From Rugalucina vietnamica (lineage: Eukaryota; Mollusca; Bivalvia; Lucinida; Lucinidae): a stretch of 64,000 nucleotides of DNA. Both the position numbers and the translations under genes were made by a program. Where the stretch lies: contig OZ024883.1 in NCBI GenBank assembly GCA_964017185.1, positions 42,152,395-42,216,394 on the forward strand. The letters run 5' to 3'. Numbering within the stretch: position 1 is the first letter of the stretch; each line of letters opens with the position of its first letter. This document shows positions 21,996-33,846 of the stretch, piece by piece. The notes beneath the pieces are model-generated. The model was given only the letters and a program-made list of their open reading frames with translations. It was not told where the DNA came from and ran no database searches.

Positions 21996-23509
21996 GCTTC
22001 ACTATTGACATAATTTTCATCAGATAAACAAGCAAGCAAAGAAACATACAAATCAAGAATAATGACATATGAAGTCTGTCATGATTGATGCACAAAACAA
22101 ATCATACTCTGGGAATAAAATACATGTAGTAGTAAGGTAGGCACAGGTAAAATACAATGTAGTTCACATGATTATTAGCCGATGTTGTGTGATTATTTAG
22201 AGTACCTTTGGTACTTGGCTGTGATAAAGATAATAGGAAAACAGAGATGCTCATGCATATGTTTCTTTGCATCATTTCATGGGCTGCAATATATTTGTTA
22301 TCAGAGGGATCAAACATGATTTTCCATTCATTAACATTCCCAAGGTCCTGATGGAAGTTTTGAAAATCAAGGGTGCAGCCTGAGGTTTTCAACACTCCGG
22401 CGGGACCTTGCAAATATTAATGGATGACAAAAACATGTATGATCACTATTATTGCATGAATTCTGCAAATCAAAAGAAGTAATGGTTCACTAGTATTTCA
22501 TAGCCTCGTTACATCTTCATAATTACATGTATATTTTATGCTCGTTAGGTGCCTCCTTCAATACACACTACTAGCATGTGGTTTATATGGGGGCTGCGGT
22601 ACCAAGCATAAATAAAAGTTATAAGCTTCTTGGGTCTTTTTTATATCATAATCTCTTTAAATTGAGGGTCTGTCTCCATATGATCTGAGACGTTAGTTGG
22701 AAGTTAAAAACCTTATTTTAACTACAAGAAGTACCCATGAAAGCAAATGCTGTTTTGTAGGCAAAAATGACCATGCAAACTGAAGACATTATACCCCATG
22801 TTGAGGTAAAATGCTTTTGATGATACTTATTTACATGGTAAAAATAGAAGTTACTGTTTATAAATATACCTTGGAAGTTTATTAAAAATTCAGCAAAAAT
22901 GTGTGAAATTCTTACTTTATATTTTTATTTTGGATTGAAATAAGGTTAGTTGATTTTTATACTGGGTTATCAATGGGGTGGGGGTGGGCGATCATACAGC
23001 AGGCTCCTAGGATGACGCAGAATGACTGTCTGTCCTTGTCTCTCTGTTAATTCATACATTTGGCTGTGTCTGTCTGCCTGTCCATTGTTAATGCTTGTCA
23101 GTCCATCAGTCTATCCATCCAAAAAAAATTTCAAAACGAAGTACCTGTAAAATGCATGTAAAATGATAAAATTAAGTTTCACATAAAAATTGAGCCTGTT
23201 TAGGGTTTGAAATTTTATAGCATATTTAAATATCGGTTTGGTGTGATCAAAGTCTAAAATCCAAGTCAGTTTAGTAAATACAAGGTTTAAAACATGTTTT
23301 GTGGTAGGTTTATATTTTGTGATTTGACCTTTTATATTGAACTTTATCCATCTGTTCATTTTTTCATCCATTTAGTCCGTTTTGTATCTGGTTAATATTC
23401 TGTCTGCCATTGGTGTATTATTCTCACTTGCTTATTCAAGAGGAGCATTAATTTTATCAGTTAGTCTTGAAAGAAGCGTGCATTAAGTTCTGGTAATCTG
23501 CCTTAGGGA

Positions 23510-23663
23510 GGATTGCCCAGGAAGAGTATGGTTAGGATAGCAAGCCCTTGCTATTGTTAATACATGTAGGTAAAAAAACTGGATTAGTAATATATATATA
23601 GGTGCATAACATTTTCCTAATTTAACAATAGCAAGGGCTCGCTAATATAGTGCCCAGCAATCC
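23510..23663. mobile_element. Short hairpin MITE
   Basis: Ends GGATTGCCCAGGAA / GTGCCCAGCAATCC and inner arms TAGCAAGCCCTTGCTATTGT / ACAATAGCAAGGGCTCGCTA fold back around a TATATATA loop. Confidence 0.7.
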
Positions 23664-24211
23664 ATTTTACTATTTTTCTATCTTTTCGTCTGGGACAAAG
23701 GACATAATGTTAAGCTATTGTTGATCATGTAAGTTTGTGTCACTCATTTTGTTGTTACAATTTTATCTATAGTAAACCATCAAAGTTACTCTTCCATATG
23801 TATAAATATAACCATTTAAAATGTTATACATGTTCCAAAATATAGGAAAAGTTTTGGAATAGATAAAAAAAAAAAAAAAATAAAAATAAAGATGACCTAT
23901 ACTTTGGAACATTAACACCTTTAATGAATACTGCAGTCTTTGGTGTGTACTAGGTACTGGTATACTACATTTTAATGTCAAAAAATGGAATAAAATGTGT
24001 TAAAGTACATTATCTTGTCTCAGTGAAATTTCTGGCTATAAAAAATGAAAAATACATCAGATGGAAAAAAAAGGCTTATTGCTATTTCAACTCCAGTATG
24101 AATTAAAAAAAAAATCAGCTTTATTACAGTGTGACTTGGCAACTGCTTGGCTGCATCATTAACCTCCTGTTTGATCTTTCCATTAACTCATCATTTTGAC
24201 TTTGGGTTATT

Positions 24212-24429
24212 TGAGCTGCGTCATGAGAAAACTGGTCTTTGGTGTTTCCCAACAGGCTAGAAGCAGAAGCAGGCTAGAAGCTTGAAATTTCGGGTTTAAG
24301 AAGAAGAGGGATTGTACTATGCGTGTAGCGAAAACAAAGGTGCTGATCAGCTTTGCAGGTACCCGGGAAGCTGGTCTGCTCTTTTGTTTTCGCCTAGGCA
24401 AAAATCTGGTTTTCTCATGGCGCGGCTCA
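24212..24429 (+). mobile_element. GAGCC MITE, copy 5
   Basis: Intron 5. Arms TTTGCAGG/CCCGGGAA are diverged. A short internal duplication, AGGCTAGAAGC..GCAGGCTAGAAGC, is present. Confidence 0.8.
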
Positions 24430-25040
24430 TTTAATCACTACTTTAATGAACCTCAGAACCTAATTTTATGAGAGTTTTACCTAACTTGTTCATTGAAGTT
24501 TGTCTTTCTTGTCTAGATGAGTTACATTCTTTCTCTCAAAGATCTGAGATGGTCCTCTAATAAATATTTTATGGGTGTGTAATAAATATATTTCTTTTGC
24601 GCTAAGTTATATTTAGAAAACAGTTTGTACAAGTAATTGATATAAACTTACGAGGGAAGTATTTCTTTTACAAAAGTAATGGAAAACCCAGTATATGATT
24701 CGGAGCCACTTGTGTCATTGTAAATTGCATATCATCTTTTCTGAAATATGAGTGATTCCCTAAGTACTGACAATTGCAGTATCTTGGACATCAGCATAAT
24801 ACAGAGAATCTGTAGTCTCGGACTGTGCACAGAAGATCAATACAAATTTTAATGTGACAAAAACATAAAAAAACAACCTCAAAATCATTGTATTGTAGCC
24901 GGCTGTGGTATATCTGTGAAAATTTTGGAAAATTATGGTAGTATGGCAAAATGCAACTGTATGCAAGGCTGAATCTGAGCCAAAAGCAATTCAATTAAGG
25001 CATGTAAATTAATAATTAGGACTGTCTCATTGTTTTAATA

Positions 25041-25272
25041 TGAGCCGCCTCGTGGGAAAACCAACAATGTGATTTCCGAACAGGTCCGACACAAACTGGC
25101 CTGTACAAGCACAGAAAAGAGCAAGAAGCTTGAAATTTCGGATTTAAGTAGAAGAGGAATTGTACTATCCGAGTAGCGAAAACAAAGGCGCTGATCAGCT
25201 TCGCGGTTACCGCGAAGCTGATCTGCGTCTTTGTTTTCGCCTATGCAGATTGTTGGTTTTATATGTGGCTCA
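25041..25272 (+). mobile_element. GAGCC MITE, copy 6
   Basis: Intron 5. Perfect hairpin with arms TTCGCGG/CCGCGAA, one of the least diverged copies. Confidence 0.9.
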
Positions 25273-25425
25273 TATGTTTGACAGATTACCCTACCCGCCC
25301 TTTAATGCACGGTAGACAGGTGTAATAGTGACAAATAGCCCCATTTGGGGAAGACAAAAAAAAAGAGAAAAACATATGAAAAATGCATGATTATTTTCTA
25401 TAATTATTTTCCAACACTTTTAAAA

Positions 25426-25660
25426 TGAGCCTGTGCGTGAAAAAACCAACAATTTGGGTTCCGACCAGGTCCAACAGAAACTGGGCTGCACAGTCACAGA
25501 TGACGGTTAGAAGATGGAAATTTTGGATTTAAAAAGTAGAGGAATTGTACTATCCATGTTGCGAAAACAAAGGTGCTGATCAGCTTCGCAGTTACTGCGA
25601 AGCTGATCGCGCCTTTGTTTTCGCCTATGCAAATTGTTGGTTTTCCCATGTGGCGGCTCA
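25426..25660 (+). mobile_element. GAGCC MITE, copy 7
   Basis: Intron 5, 116 bp upstream of exon 6. Arms TTCGCAG/CTGCGAA are perfect. Confidence 0.9.
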
Positions 25661-25776
25661 AATGTGAATTTTGGTTTTAAAATAAAGTATGCGCAGGTCA
25701 CAGTTAGCAACAACAATTAACAAGACCAAAAAAATATGAATTAAGATATTGCACTGACATCTATTTTATGTTTCAG

Positions 25777-26788
25777 AATACAACGAGCTTGGAGAGCATA
25801 CCTTGAGAAAAAACATTCAGCTAAAAGTATTGTAAAAGAAGACAGTGACCTTGGTAAGCCAGACAGTGACCTTGGAAATTCAAACAGTGACCTTGACCTT
25901 CAGAACAACATTGACCTCAACATAGCAAGGTCAAGGTCATCAGAGGAAGAAAACCAAAGGGAAGTAAAATCAAAACCAGACAACTCTTTAAATGATCAAA
26001 TAAGTGACGAAAATGCAGAAACTATAGACAACTTTGGTTTAATCGAAAGAGATTCTGACCTAATATTTCAAAATCCTTTGATTGACCTTGAGCGTTTTGA
26101 CACTAATATAGGTCAAGGTCAGATATGTGAAGGTCAGCAGAAGCTTGATAAGGAAGTTAAAGTGAAACAAACAGAATTACAAAAGCTTCCAGATGAAACA
26201 GATCATGACTTTAATAAAAGAGTGAGGAAACATAGTCTCCTTCAAGATGCTCATAGGTTTGTGGAGCTAAAGAAATTAGATTCTAATATTCTTCCATTTG
26301 ATCTGCATAAATACTCTGATTTTGTTGACAGAAACAATAGTAGTAGTGAAAGAATAGATAAAGAGAGTGGAGGATTTGCGAATGAAGCAGCATATGGTCA
26401 GGAAATGGCTGAAATTTTAACACATGCAAATGAAAAATTCTCAAGTGTTGTGAATGATAATAATAACTGTGATAGTCATGGTCATAATATGGACACAAAA
26501 TCTCCAGAAATAGAAAAATCAGTACCAATCAAAGATAAACTTAGCAAGGATAAATTTGAAGGATCAAAAGGAGAAGGAAATTCAGTAGATTTAATGGTAG
26601 ACTCAGGAATACAAATAGAAGCGGAATGTGATACTGCGAATGATTCTAGAAGCTCTAGGACTGCAGATGATGAGACTATAGGACCGTTTGAAGTGTATAA
26701 CATAGAAACAGCATTACCGAACATCAACTGGGAGACGTTAGAAGAAAGTTTGAAGCAGGCCAGTGAAGAAGAAAAACAGAGGCAAGAG
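25777..26788 (+). CDS. IQCJ-SCHIP1: SCHIP1 homologue, large coding exon 6 (second IQ motif)
   Basis: One base completing Thr plus 337 codons, open throughout; acceptor TTTCAG, donor GAG|GTAGGT in phase 0. It begins IQRAWRAYLEKKHSAK, matching IIQRAWREYLQRQ of IQCJ. A long acidic, Ser/Asp-rich, probably disordered region follows, with repeated SDLG/SDLD units near its start. It ends PNINWETLEESLKQASEEEK plus QRQE, which aligns with the VPPMDWEALEKHLAGLQ block and REQE at the end of the large human SCHIP1 exon. So the IQCJ and SCHIP1 parts lie in one exon here, whereas in vertebrates they are separate and joined by a read-through transcript. The exon would splice in phase 0 to the conserved SCHIP1 C-terminal exons, which I could not find before 64000. 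Confidence 0.88.
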
Positions 26789-26971
26789 GTAGGTGTAGAA
26801 ATGTAAAAAAAAAAAAAAATGTTTGAAAAAATTGAAGCATCTGATTTCTTTGCTGGAAATGTGTTTCTGATTCTCCCTAAGAGGTAAATTATGCTGTGGA
26901 TTAATGGGTCCAGTGGGTGTTTATGTAGTAGCAACAGTAAATGCAATGCGGACAATCATGTGACTAAAACC

Positions 26972-27289
26972 CAGTAAGCAAATCGGCCATAGTTTCCTTA
27001 AAACTGAACGAAATTTCATGGGGTAAAGTGCACATATCCCGGAATGGTACACTTTAAGCTGCTATGTAACAATCAGTTTAATGTGTGCTATGAAATTTCT
27101 CTGATCAGATGGACTTATAACATGTTGACCCCGCGGTTGCCCAAGGTTGCTCGTGTAATCTATTAAACTCCAGCAAGCATTAAAGCCACGATTGTATAAC
27201 AGTTTAGGGCATAGCTTTCCGGAGTATGTGCACTTTAACCCATGAAATTTCATTTGGTTTTAAGAAACCTATGGCCGATTCGCTGACTG
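26972..27289. mobile_element. Long-TIR MITE (CAGTAAGCAAATCGGCC)
   Basis: 318 bp with arms of about 65 bp: CAGTAAGCAAATCGGCCATA and AAATTTCATGGGGTAAAGTG on the left, with matching inverted blocks on the right (CCTATGGCCGATTCGCTGAC). It lies 183 bp after the exon 6 donor. Confidence 0.8.
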
Positions 27290-27452
27290 ATTATGTTCAA
27301 ATACTTGTACACAAAAATCAGTCTTTGTAATGTGGTTGTCCTTTTTGAAATGGAGAAGCTCCAGCTAAGATTTCTGCTCTGGTAGTAGGTTGATCTTTGG
27401 CTTCATAATGTTGTTTGGTCTGTCTGTACTTAAGTAGGTAAGGATGTGACCA

Positions 27453-27573
27453 AATGAGCTATACTGCAAGAAATGTGGTTTCAAACCTGGTCTGACATAC
27501 CCTAAGCTGTACAACTACAGTCTACAGATTAGCTGCATGTTTGAAATTTCATATTTAGATAGAAGAGGCATAA
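27453..27573 (+). mobile_element. Degenerate GAGCC MITE, left half
   Basis: Keeps ATGTGGTTTCAAACCTGGTC and the TTGAAATTTC..AGATAGAAGAGG region; the hairpin half is missing. Confidence 0.5.
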
Positions 27574-27644
27574 CATTTAGTTATTGGGCTGAGCAGCGGC
27601 ACGGTCACCATGCATTTATTTGATAGAGATCTTTGTCCTCAATG

Positions 27645-27960
27645 CTGGTGAAATCTTAGGAGGGAATGTAGTAGCCTAGTAGTAGAGAACAGGCCCCAAG
27701 GTTGTAAAGCGTTTTTCATGCTCAACACTGCAGAGACTAAAATTTATCCTGCTCATAAATGTTAAAATGCCAACAATTGTTGGCATTTTAACATTTATCA
27801 GCAGGATAAATTACAGGTTTTGGTGATCTATTTCGTCATTTATGAGCAGTTTAAATTTTATGTTCAGCTGAGTTGGGCATGAAAAAAGTTTTTGTCACTA
27901 ACCTTGGGGCCAGGACTCTGGAGCAAGAGGTCCTGGGTTCAATACCTATGGAGTGTCAAT
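27645..27960 (+). mobile_element. tRNA-like SINE head split by a MITE
   Basis: GTAGCCTAGTAGTAGAG (A-box side) is separated from CAAGAGGTCCTGGGTTCAAT (B-box side) by the MITE at 27693-27910. The head is similar to the one at 50874. Confidence 0.6.
27693..27910. mobile_element. CCCCAAGGTT MITE, copy 1
   Basis: TIRs GCCCCAAGGTTGT... / ...ACCTTGGGGC. The inner palindrome TAAAATGCCAACAATTG / TTGGCATTTTA is flanked by inverted TTTATCCTGCTCATAAATG blocks. Related copies are at 28799-29005 and 46166-46305. Confidence 0.8.
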
Positions 27961-28171
27961 GAGCAAGACAGCTTACACTGTTGACTGGTATGTTGAACCC
28001 CATAACAAGCAATCAAATCTTAGGATTTCTGTTAATATAAGGGAAGAAACTCTGACAACCTTGTTACAAAAGCTTCAATAAGCAGTGAGCAGCACAAAAA
28101 TGAAATTACATGTAATGACAAAAAATATTCCAGCATCTTGACAGAAATAGAAAGACTACAAACTGTCAGCC

Positions 28172-28340
28172 CTGTGTGGGGCACATGTGAGACAAGCCAG
28201 GTTCTGCTTATAGGTGTGGCAGTGTGCCAAGTGTCTTTTTCTTGGGGGTCTCCCATTTTCGCCACACCTTCTGATTGGCAAGTCTCATATGTCAGAGCTG
28301 GAATAATCTTGAATGGGATGTAAAAGTGAAATAAAAACAA
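28172..28340 (+). mobile_element. SINE, 5'-truncated
   Basis: Body of the Leu/Ser-headed SINE (TGTGTGGGGCACATGTGAGA...GATTGGCAAGTCTCATATG) ending in GGATGTAAAA and an A-rich tail. Confidence 0.6.
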
Positions 28341-28798
28341 ACAAACAAGCAGTAAGTTCAGTAAGTTGTAACAGAGCTGCAGACTTAAATGTGCGTTTTG
28401 ATATAAGCGGTAGCTACATGTACTTCTAAGACTCTAAAGCATTCAATTAGCAGCAAGACATTGTTATTCTGAGGGCCATCTAAACTAGAAGCCACAATTC
28501 CATTCCGAACTTGAATCAGCTATACAGTCATACAGTAATGCATAGTGTGCGTTAGTCTGCAATGCTCAGCCTGCATTTTTCAACGAAATTGCATTGTATG
28601 AGACAGGCAGACAATATTAATTGAATCGCTGTGACTTCTGTATTGATTTCTGGGACATGTGTCACATACTGATAAAGATTTCTCTTAGATTAGATTCTGA
28701 AATTCTAGATTCGGATTGCATTTGGATGTTTGTAACTTGTTGCACTACTGATCACAGCACTCTGAATTGCAGAAAGGTTGCTCTAGGACATTATGTGT

Positions 28799-29005
28799 CT
28801 CCCGAGGTTATAAAACTTTTTTCATGCTCAGCTCAACTGAGATTAAAATTTATCCTGCTCATAAATGTTAAAATGCCAATTTTAACATTTATCAACAGGA
28901 TAAATTACTGTCGTATGGGATTTATGCCAGAATTTTCAACTGATTCGGGCTATTTTAGTATTTATGAGCTATCGTGCTCAGCTGAGTTGAGCATGAAAAC
29001 AGTCC
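28799..29005. mobile_element. CCCCAAGGTT MITE, copy 2
   Basis: TCATGCTCAGCTCAACTGAG and its inverted end CAGCTGAGTTGAGCATGAAA; the central palindrome is shorter than in copy 1. Confidence 0.7.
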
Positions 29006-29094
29006 TGAACCCAAGCCGTGACACTGTACCAACTGCAAACTAGTCAGACCAGGAAGGTAGATTATTGGTTGTTCTATCTAGAATTTATGTATTT

Positions 29095-29553
29095 GACGTG
29101 GTTCAATGTCTCAGTCAACAGATTTCAGTCATGTCGGGACAGAGGCACTGCTTCGTGGTCAACCAGTACTATGTGAAGTTATTAAATATATATCTTGCTC
29201 AAGGTCATTACCTGCTGCTATGAGTTTTGAACCCAAAACCTCTCGATTCTGGGTCTGATGTTCTAACACTCGGTTCTGAGTCTGATGCTCTACTAGGCCT
29301 CCAGGCTCCTCTTGACAGAAAAGAAGGAATGGAATTTTCTTTCCTGGAATTTATAAATCCTTTTCTGAGACAATATTCAATCAATAGACCAACAGTGATG
29401 GTCACTAATGGGTTTTGTACCTAAATCTGCTCAATTCTGAGTCTGATGCTCTACCCATTAGCCACTGGGCTCCCATTGACAGAAAAGAAGGAATGTAATT
29501 TTTCTTTCCTAGAATTTATAAATCCTTTTCTGAGACAATATTCAATCAATACT
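29095..29553 (-). mobile_element. Minus-strand SINE with duplicated flank
   Basis: CTCAGTCAACAG..CAGTCATGTCGGGAC followed by a reversed tRNA-like head (TCTGATGCTCTAC). The segment with GACAGAAAAGAAGGAATG and TTTATAAATCCTTTTCTGAG occurs twice (about 29223-29385 and 29410-29553) as a direct repeat. Confidence 0.6.
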
Positions 29554-30348
29554 CAAAAGCGATTTATAAGATTTTCTGTCTTCGTCTCTTTATCATGGTT
29601 TGTTTTATTGCGTTTTGTCCGATTTTATGTCCCTACGCATTGTCACTTGGGTCAATGAAATGGGTATTGGTCAATAAATTGTTTCCTCACATCAATGTGA
29701 AATACTGAAAGTTAAGAAGTTTTGTGTGTCTTTCCTTTTCGCGATTTTTCTATTTCCAAATGATTAGCGAGTTCTTTAATTCACACCTGAGTATTCTTGC
29801 TGTCTATAAAGCTTAAAGTAACACTTTATTAAAGAGAACTTTGAATCCGCAAGACAATGAATTCGCAAATATTAGCAAAATTTAAATTCTTGCAAACATT
29901 TCTGAGTTTACAATTATAGTGTATCATGAAAGGCATTTTAGATCACATGGTCAAAGAAAAAAAGTGTTCTAAGGCAAAATCTGTCAATACATGGCTGCCT
30001 GCAAATCCTATTTTTGGAGCAGTTAACCAATAATAATTGCCCATTCTTTTGTCAGTAAATTACCATTTGATTTTCATGTATAAGCAGAAATGGGAAAGAA
30101 TGAACAGTGCTAGGCTCATACTTGGGTTCACAACTTGTTTGTATGAGAACAATATTGTTTCTTTTTGGATGCTAACTCTTGTGGCTCAGATGTTTTGTTT
30201 ACTCATCCGCTGCACTCATGAGAATAATATGAGAAGCATTTTGTAATGCTTTTGATGCATCATTTTGCCAATATTAGAAAATGTTCTGTCATGAAGATTA
30301 AGCCTTGAACATTATATACATGTAGTTGTGTGTTTGATTTTTAGTTTT

Positions 30349-31155
30349 TAGCTCGCCTGCACAAAGGGCACAGAGCTATTGTTGTCACCTCGTTCGTCCG
30401 CATTTACATTTACGTGTACGTCCGCGTCAGCGTCACACTTTCGGTTAAAGTTTTTAGAAGTCTATATCTCTTGAACATGTAGATGTATCAAGTTGATACT
30501 TTGCATATTGGTAGATATTGGTCTGAAGTTTTATGCAGTACCATCATGACCCATCCTGGGTGACCTTGAGGTCAAGGTCACAGACTTAGAAATTTTATGT
30601 TAAAGTTTTTCTATAAAGTTTTTTAGAAGTCTATATCTCTTGAACATGTTGATGGATCAAGTTGATACTTTGCATGTTTGAAGATATTGGTCTGAAGTTT
30701 TATGCAGTACCATCCTGGTCTACCCTGGGTGACCTTGAGGTCAAGGTCACGGACTTAGAAATTATATGTTAAAGTTTTTCATTTAAGATTTAAGAAGTCT
30801 ATATCTCTTGAACATGTTGATGGATCAAGTTGATACTTTGCATGTTTGAAGATATTGGTCTGAAATTTTATGGAGTACCATCATGACCCACCCTGGGTAA
30901 CCGTGAGGTCAAGGTCACAGATTTAGAAATTTTTTGTTGAAGTTTTTCGTTAAAGTTGTTAGAAGTCTATATCTCTTGAACATGTTGATAGATCAAGGTG
31001 ATACTTTGCATGTTTGTAGATTTTGGTCTGAAATTTTATGCTTTTACGACCCACCTGAGCGACCTTGAGGTCAAGGTCATGGGTCATAGATTTTGATAAA
31101 TTTAGTGGCAAAGCACAAGTCAGGTGAGCTTAGCTGTCCTGCGACAGCTCTTATT
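30349..31155 (+). mobile_element. Helitron-like element (AGCTCGCC family), copy 2
   Basis: Same plan as 19044-19903. Starts TAGCTCGCCTGCACAAAGGG, has four core units of about 175 bp, and ends CAGGTGAGCTTAGCTG then a TCCTGCGACAGCTCTTATT hairpin. Confidence 0.75.
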
Positions 31156-31199
31156 ATATTAAAGATGGCACATTAAGCATTTATATTCTTCTTCTTTAA

Positions 31200-31443
31200 T
31201 TTTCTGATTCTGTTTTACATCCCTTTTAAGATTATTATGAGACGGGCCAATCAAATGTTGGGCTGAAAACGGGCGAATCCTCAAGAAAAAACACCTGGCA
31301 CACCCACAACCACAACATGCCTTGTCTCACATGTGCCTGTGTGGGGCTCGAACCCACACCAGACACAGTGGCGAGAGGATCGAATGATTAACATGTGGAA
31401 ATGAAATCAAGCGCTCTAAACCACTCGTCCATGGGAGCTGCCT
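31200..31443 (-). mobile_element. Leu/Ser-headed SINE
   Basis: Minus-strand copy. The head is at the right end (reverse of CCACTCGTCCATGGGAGCTG), and the body with ACACCTGGCACACCCACAAC reads into a 3' end at about 31205. Confidence 0.7.
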
Positions 31444-32508
31444 TGGATTCTTCATCTAAATTATTAGTATTATTAGCTTTATATGATATGTGTGCCTGTG
31501 ATGCTCAGTCCCCTGGGACTGGAACCTTTTCTAGTCACAGCCTATGTGTCAATTAAATATGAAAGATCCAATTACATTAAAACAAGTGAAAGAATAACTA
31601 CTAATGTACAAATGTACAAAAAGATCAGGTGTCATTTCCAATATTGCCGCTCATTGTCAGAAAAAGAAAATAGAAGTATCGCTTCATTAACTGGTAGAGA
31701 TGCTGCCATTATAGAACTGCTCATTCCCGAGAAAACATTCATATTTCATGTTATGCCGATAACAAACATGCAGACCAGCTTGCTTATCGGTTTCATGACT
31801 TTTCAGGCTTATTTAATTTCATCAATATCTTCCCTTAAAACGATTCTACGATAACGTATTTTATGGATCTTCAATTTATGAAAGCTAAAAAATTTTCGGA
31901 AGCTTTTGACTTTCCTACTTCCAGTATCGACAATATGGTACTGTTATTTGGTTACGATTAAAGGGTTATTTTTCTTAATTCTTCATTTAAATCCATATTG
32001 TGGGTGCTCATTAGAATTCCATTGATGAGGCAATTCAATTGAGTACTCACAACATACATTTTTATGCAGTAATAAGCAAAATGATCATTTGATCCAAACC
32101 AAATATGCTCCTTAAATAACTCGTCTTTTTGCAGCTGATTGCCTAATATTGATCATTGTTATGGACATGAACAGTATTGTGGATTACCCATGATTTTACG
32201 TCCCAATAAATCGGTGCAGAATTTATTTTCGGGATAAATTCATATTTTTTGTCAATGATTGAATATTCTTGGGAATGCGTGAAATGGCATGGTAGTCAAA
32301 GTGCATGAAATTGATTCTGGATTGAAATAGTTGCGGATCAATAGACATGTAGGGATTGATTTTAGGATGAACCGTGTGTTTGGATTGCTAATGATACGGA
32401 TGTAATGGAATTGAATGAAATAATTAGTGTTGAAATTTCTAATAGATTTTAAAAGTGTGAAATTCACATTATTGTGTGGCCCCTGCCCATTTGGACAGTT
32501 GGAAATCT

Positions 32509-32811
32509 TGCACCATTCATTTGTAACCGCTGCCCCCACACCTATGGGGGATGGGTGGTTGATAGCAAGGCTAAAGTACAGGGCAATTACTTTTCGAGTG
32601 TCCCCCAGTGCATGGGAAATGACGAGGTTTTGACATTAGGATCCTTACCCCAGGGAGATTTTCTACTGCTAAGGGCGGGGCAAAGAGCAAATTTTTTACC
32701 TCCAGTTTGCCCCCTGGGGGTGGGGCTTATATCAGGGCACAGAAACTGAAAAGTCGTATTCCCCGCCCTTCCCCATAGGTGGGGGAGCAGTGGTTACAAA
32801 TGACTGGTGCA
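32509..32811. mobile_element. TGCACCAGTCATTTG MITE, copy 1
   Basis: Left TGCACCATTCATTTGTAACC and right GGTTACAAATGACTGGTGCA are inverted; the interior is GC-rich with runs of C and G. Four more copies are in the window. Confidence 0.8.
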
Positions 32812-32844
32812 TAGATGGCCACAGCAGGCAAAGATAATTACCAG

Positions 32845-33066
32845 TTGACCGACCACATGAGTACTGGTTAACCGCTTAGAAGGTCTGAGCCTGCTCAGGA
32901 AAAGTGGTTAGTTGTTCTACTTGTTTATTTGGGTGGCATGCACTTTGAAGTACAGTTTGGATACAATGACAGCCCATTGTTGGGTAGAAGTCCCATAAAA
33001 TGGAGGCAACATCCTGACATGATCATAATTGTTGACTGGGACATTAAGCAATCAATCAAACAAACA
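32845..33066 (-). mobile_element. SINE-type repeat body, minus strand
   Basis: Inverted relative to 39985-40330. Shows AGTCCCATAAAATGGAGGCA and GTTGACTGGGACATTAAGC, ending in a CAAACAAAC tail. Confidence 0.6.
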
Positions 33067-33107
33067 ATAATTAATGTCCTCTCTCTAGATACTCATAGTG
33101 GTACCAT

Positions 33108-33344
33108 TTAAGCCTTCACATGAGAAAACCAACAATGTGGTTTCCGAATAGGTCTGACACAAACCGAGCTGTACAAGCACAGAAGATGGCTAGAGACTGG
33201 AAACTTTAGATTTAGAAAGTAGAGGAATTGTATGATCTGTGTAGAGAAAACAAAGGCACTGAACAGCTTCACAGTTACTGCAAAGCTGATCTGCGTCTTT
33301 GTTTTGGCATATGCAGATTGTTGGTTTTCTCATGATGCGGCTCA
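33108..33344 (+). mobile_element. GAGCC MITE, copy 8
   Basis: Arms TTCACAG/CTGCAAA are partly mismatched; the left end reads AAGCCTTCACATGAG. Confidence 0.8.
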
Positions 33345-33557
33345 TTTTATAAATAATAAATGTAAATGAAAATATGCATTAGCATGCTGATTTTGCAATG
33401 ACTTTCTGGAATCCACTTTGCTTAATACAGGTGGATGCAGCTGAAAGATTCTGGCAGATTTTTGTTAGAATTATGAATTTTCCAGCTGTTGGTAGTGAAA
33501 AGATCTTGTGTTGGTTTTGGTCCTGATATTTTTGGCTTTGGTATTTCAATTTTATTA

Positions 33558-33790
33558 TAAGGCAGCCCGCATGGCCAAGTGACATGGTTAATGATGCTGA
33601 TTTCTGTACCACTCTAAATCATTTGATCATCTCACTGCCGTGTCCAGTGTGGGTTCAGCCCTACATTTGGCACATGTGGAACAAGCCACATTCTGCTTGC
33701 TGGTGTACCAGACGGTTTTTCACACGGTTTATTCATGTTTCCCAGCCCCATCTATTGATTGGCTGGTCTTATGTGAGTGAAATAATTATG
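33558..33790 (+). mobile_element. Leu/Ser-headed SINE
   Basis: Starts GGCAGCCCGCATGGCCAAGT and has the B-box region CAGTGTGGGTTCAGCCC; the body runs to TCTTATGTGAGTGAAATAAT. Confidence 0.7.
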
Positions 33791-33846
33791 TTCACTGAAT
33801 TTAAAAAATCAGTCTATAATAATTGGTGCTATAATTTGGTGCTTGT

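Larger units (their letters stand above)
21373..25776 (+). other. Remainder of intron 5
   Basis: Runs from the end of the donor array to acceptor TTTATGTTTCAG of exon 6. It contains a SINE body (21728-21995), a hairpin MITE (23510-23663) and three GAGCC MITE copies. The stretches 22000-23505, 23665-24210 and 24430-25040 are AT-rich, and nothing further is recognised in them. Confidence 0.75.

Noticed and set aside
26283-26955. Minus-strand open frames of 81 and 157 codons
   Set aside because: They are the reverse complement of coding exon 6, which has the family motifs and splice sites on the + strand.
31483-31854. A 123-codon + strand frame
   Set aside because: No motif, no repeat relation, AT-rich and no splice or start context. 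Left as probably random.
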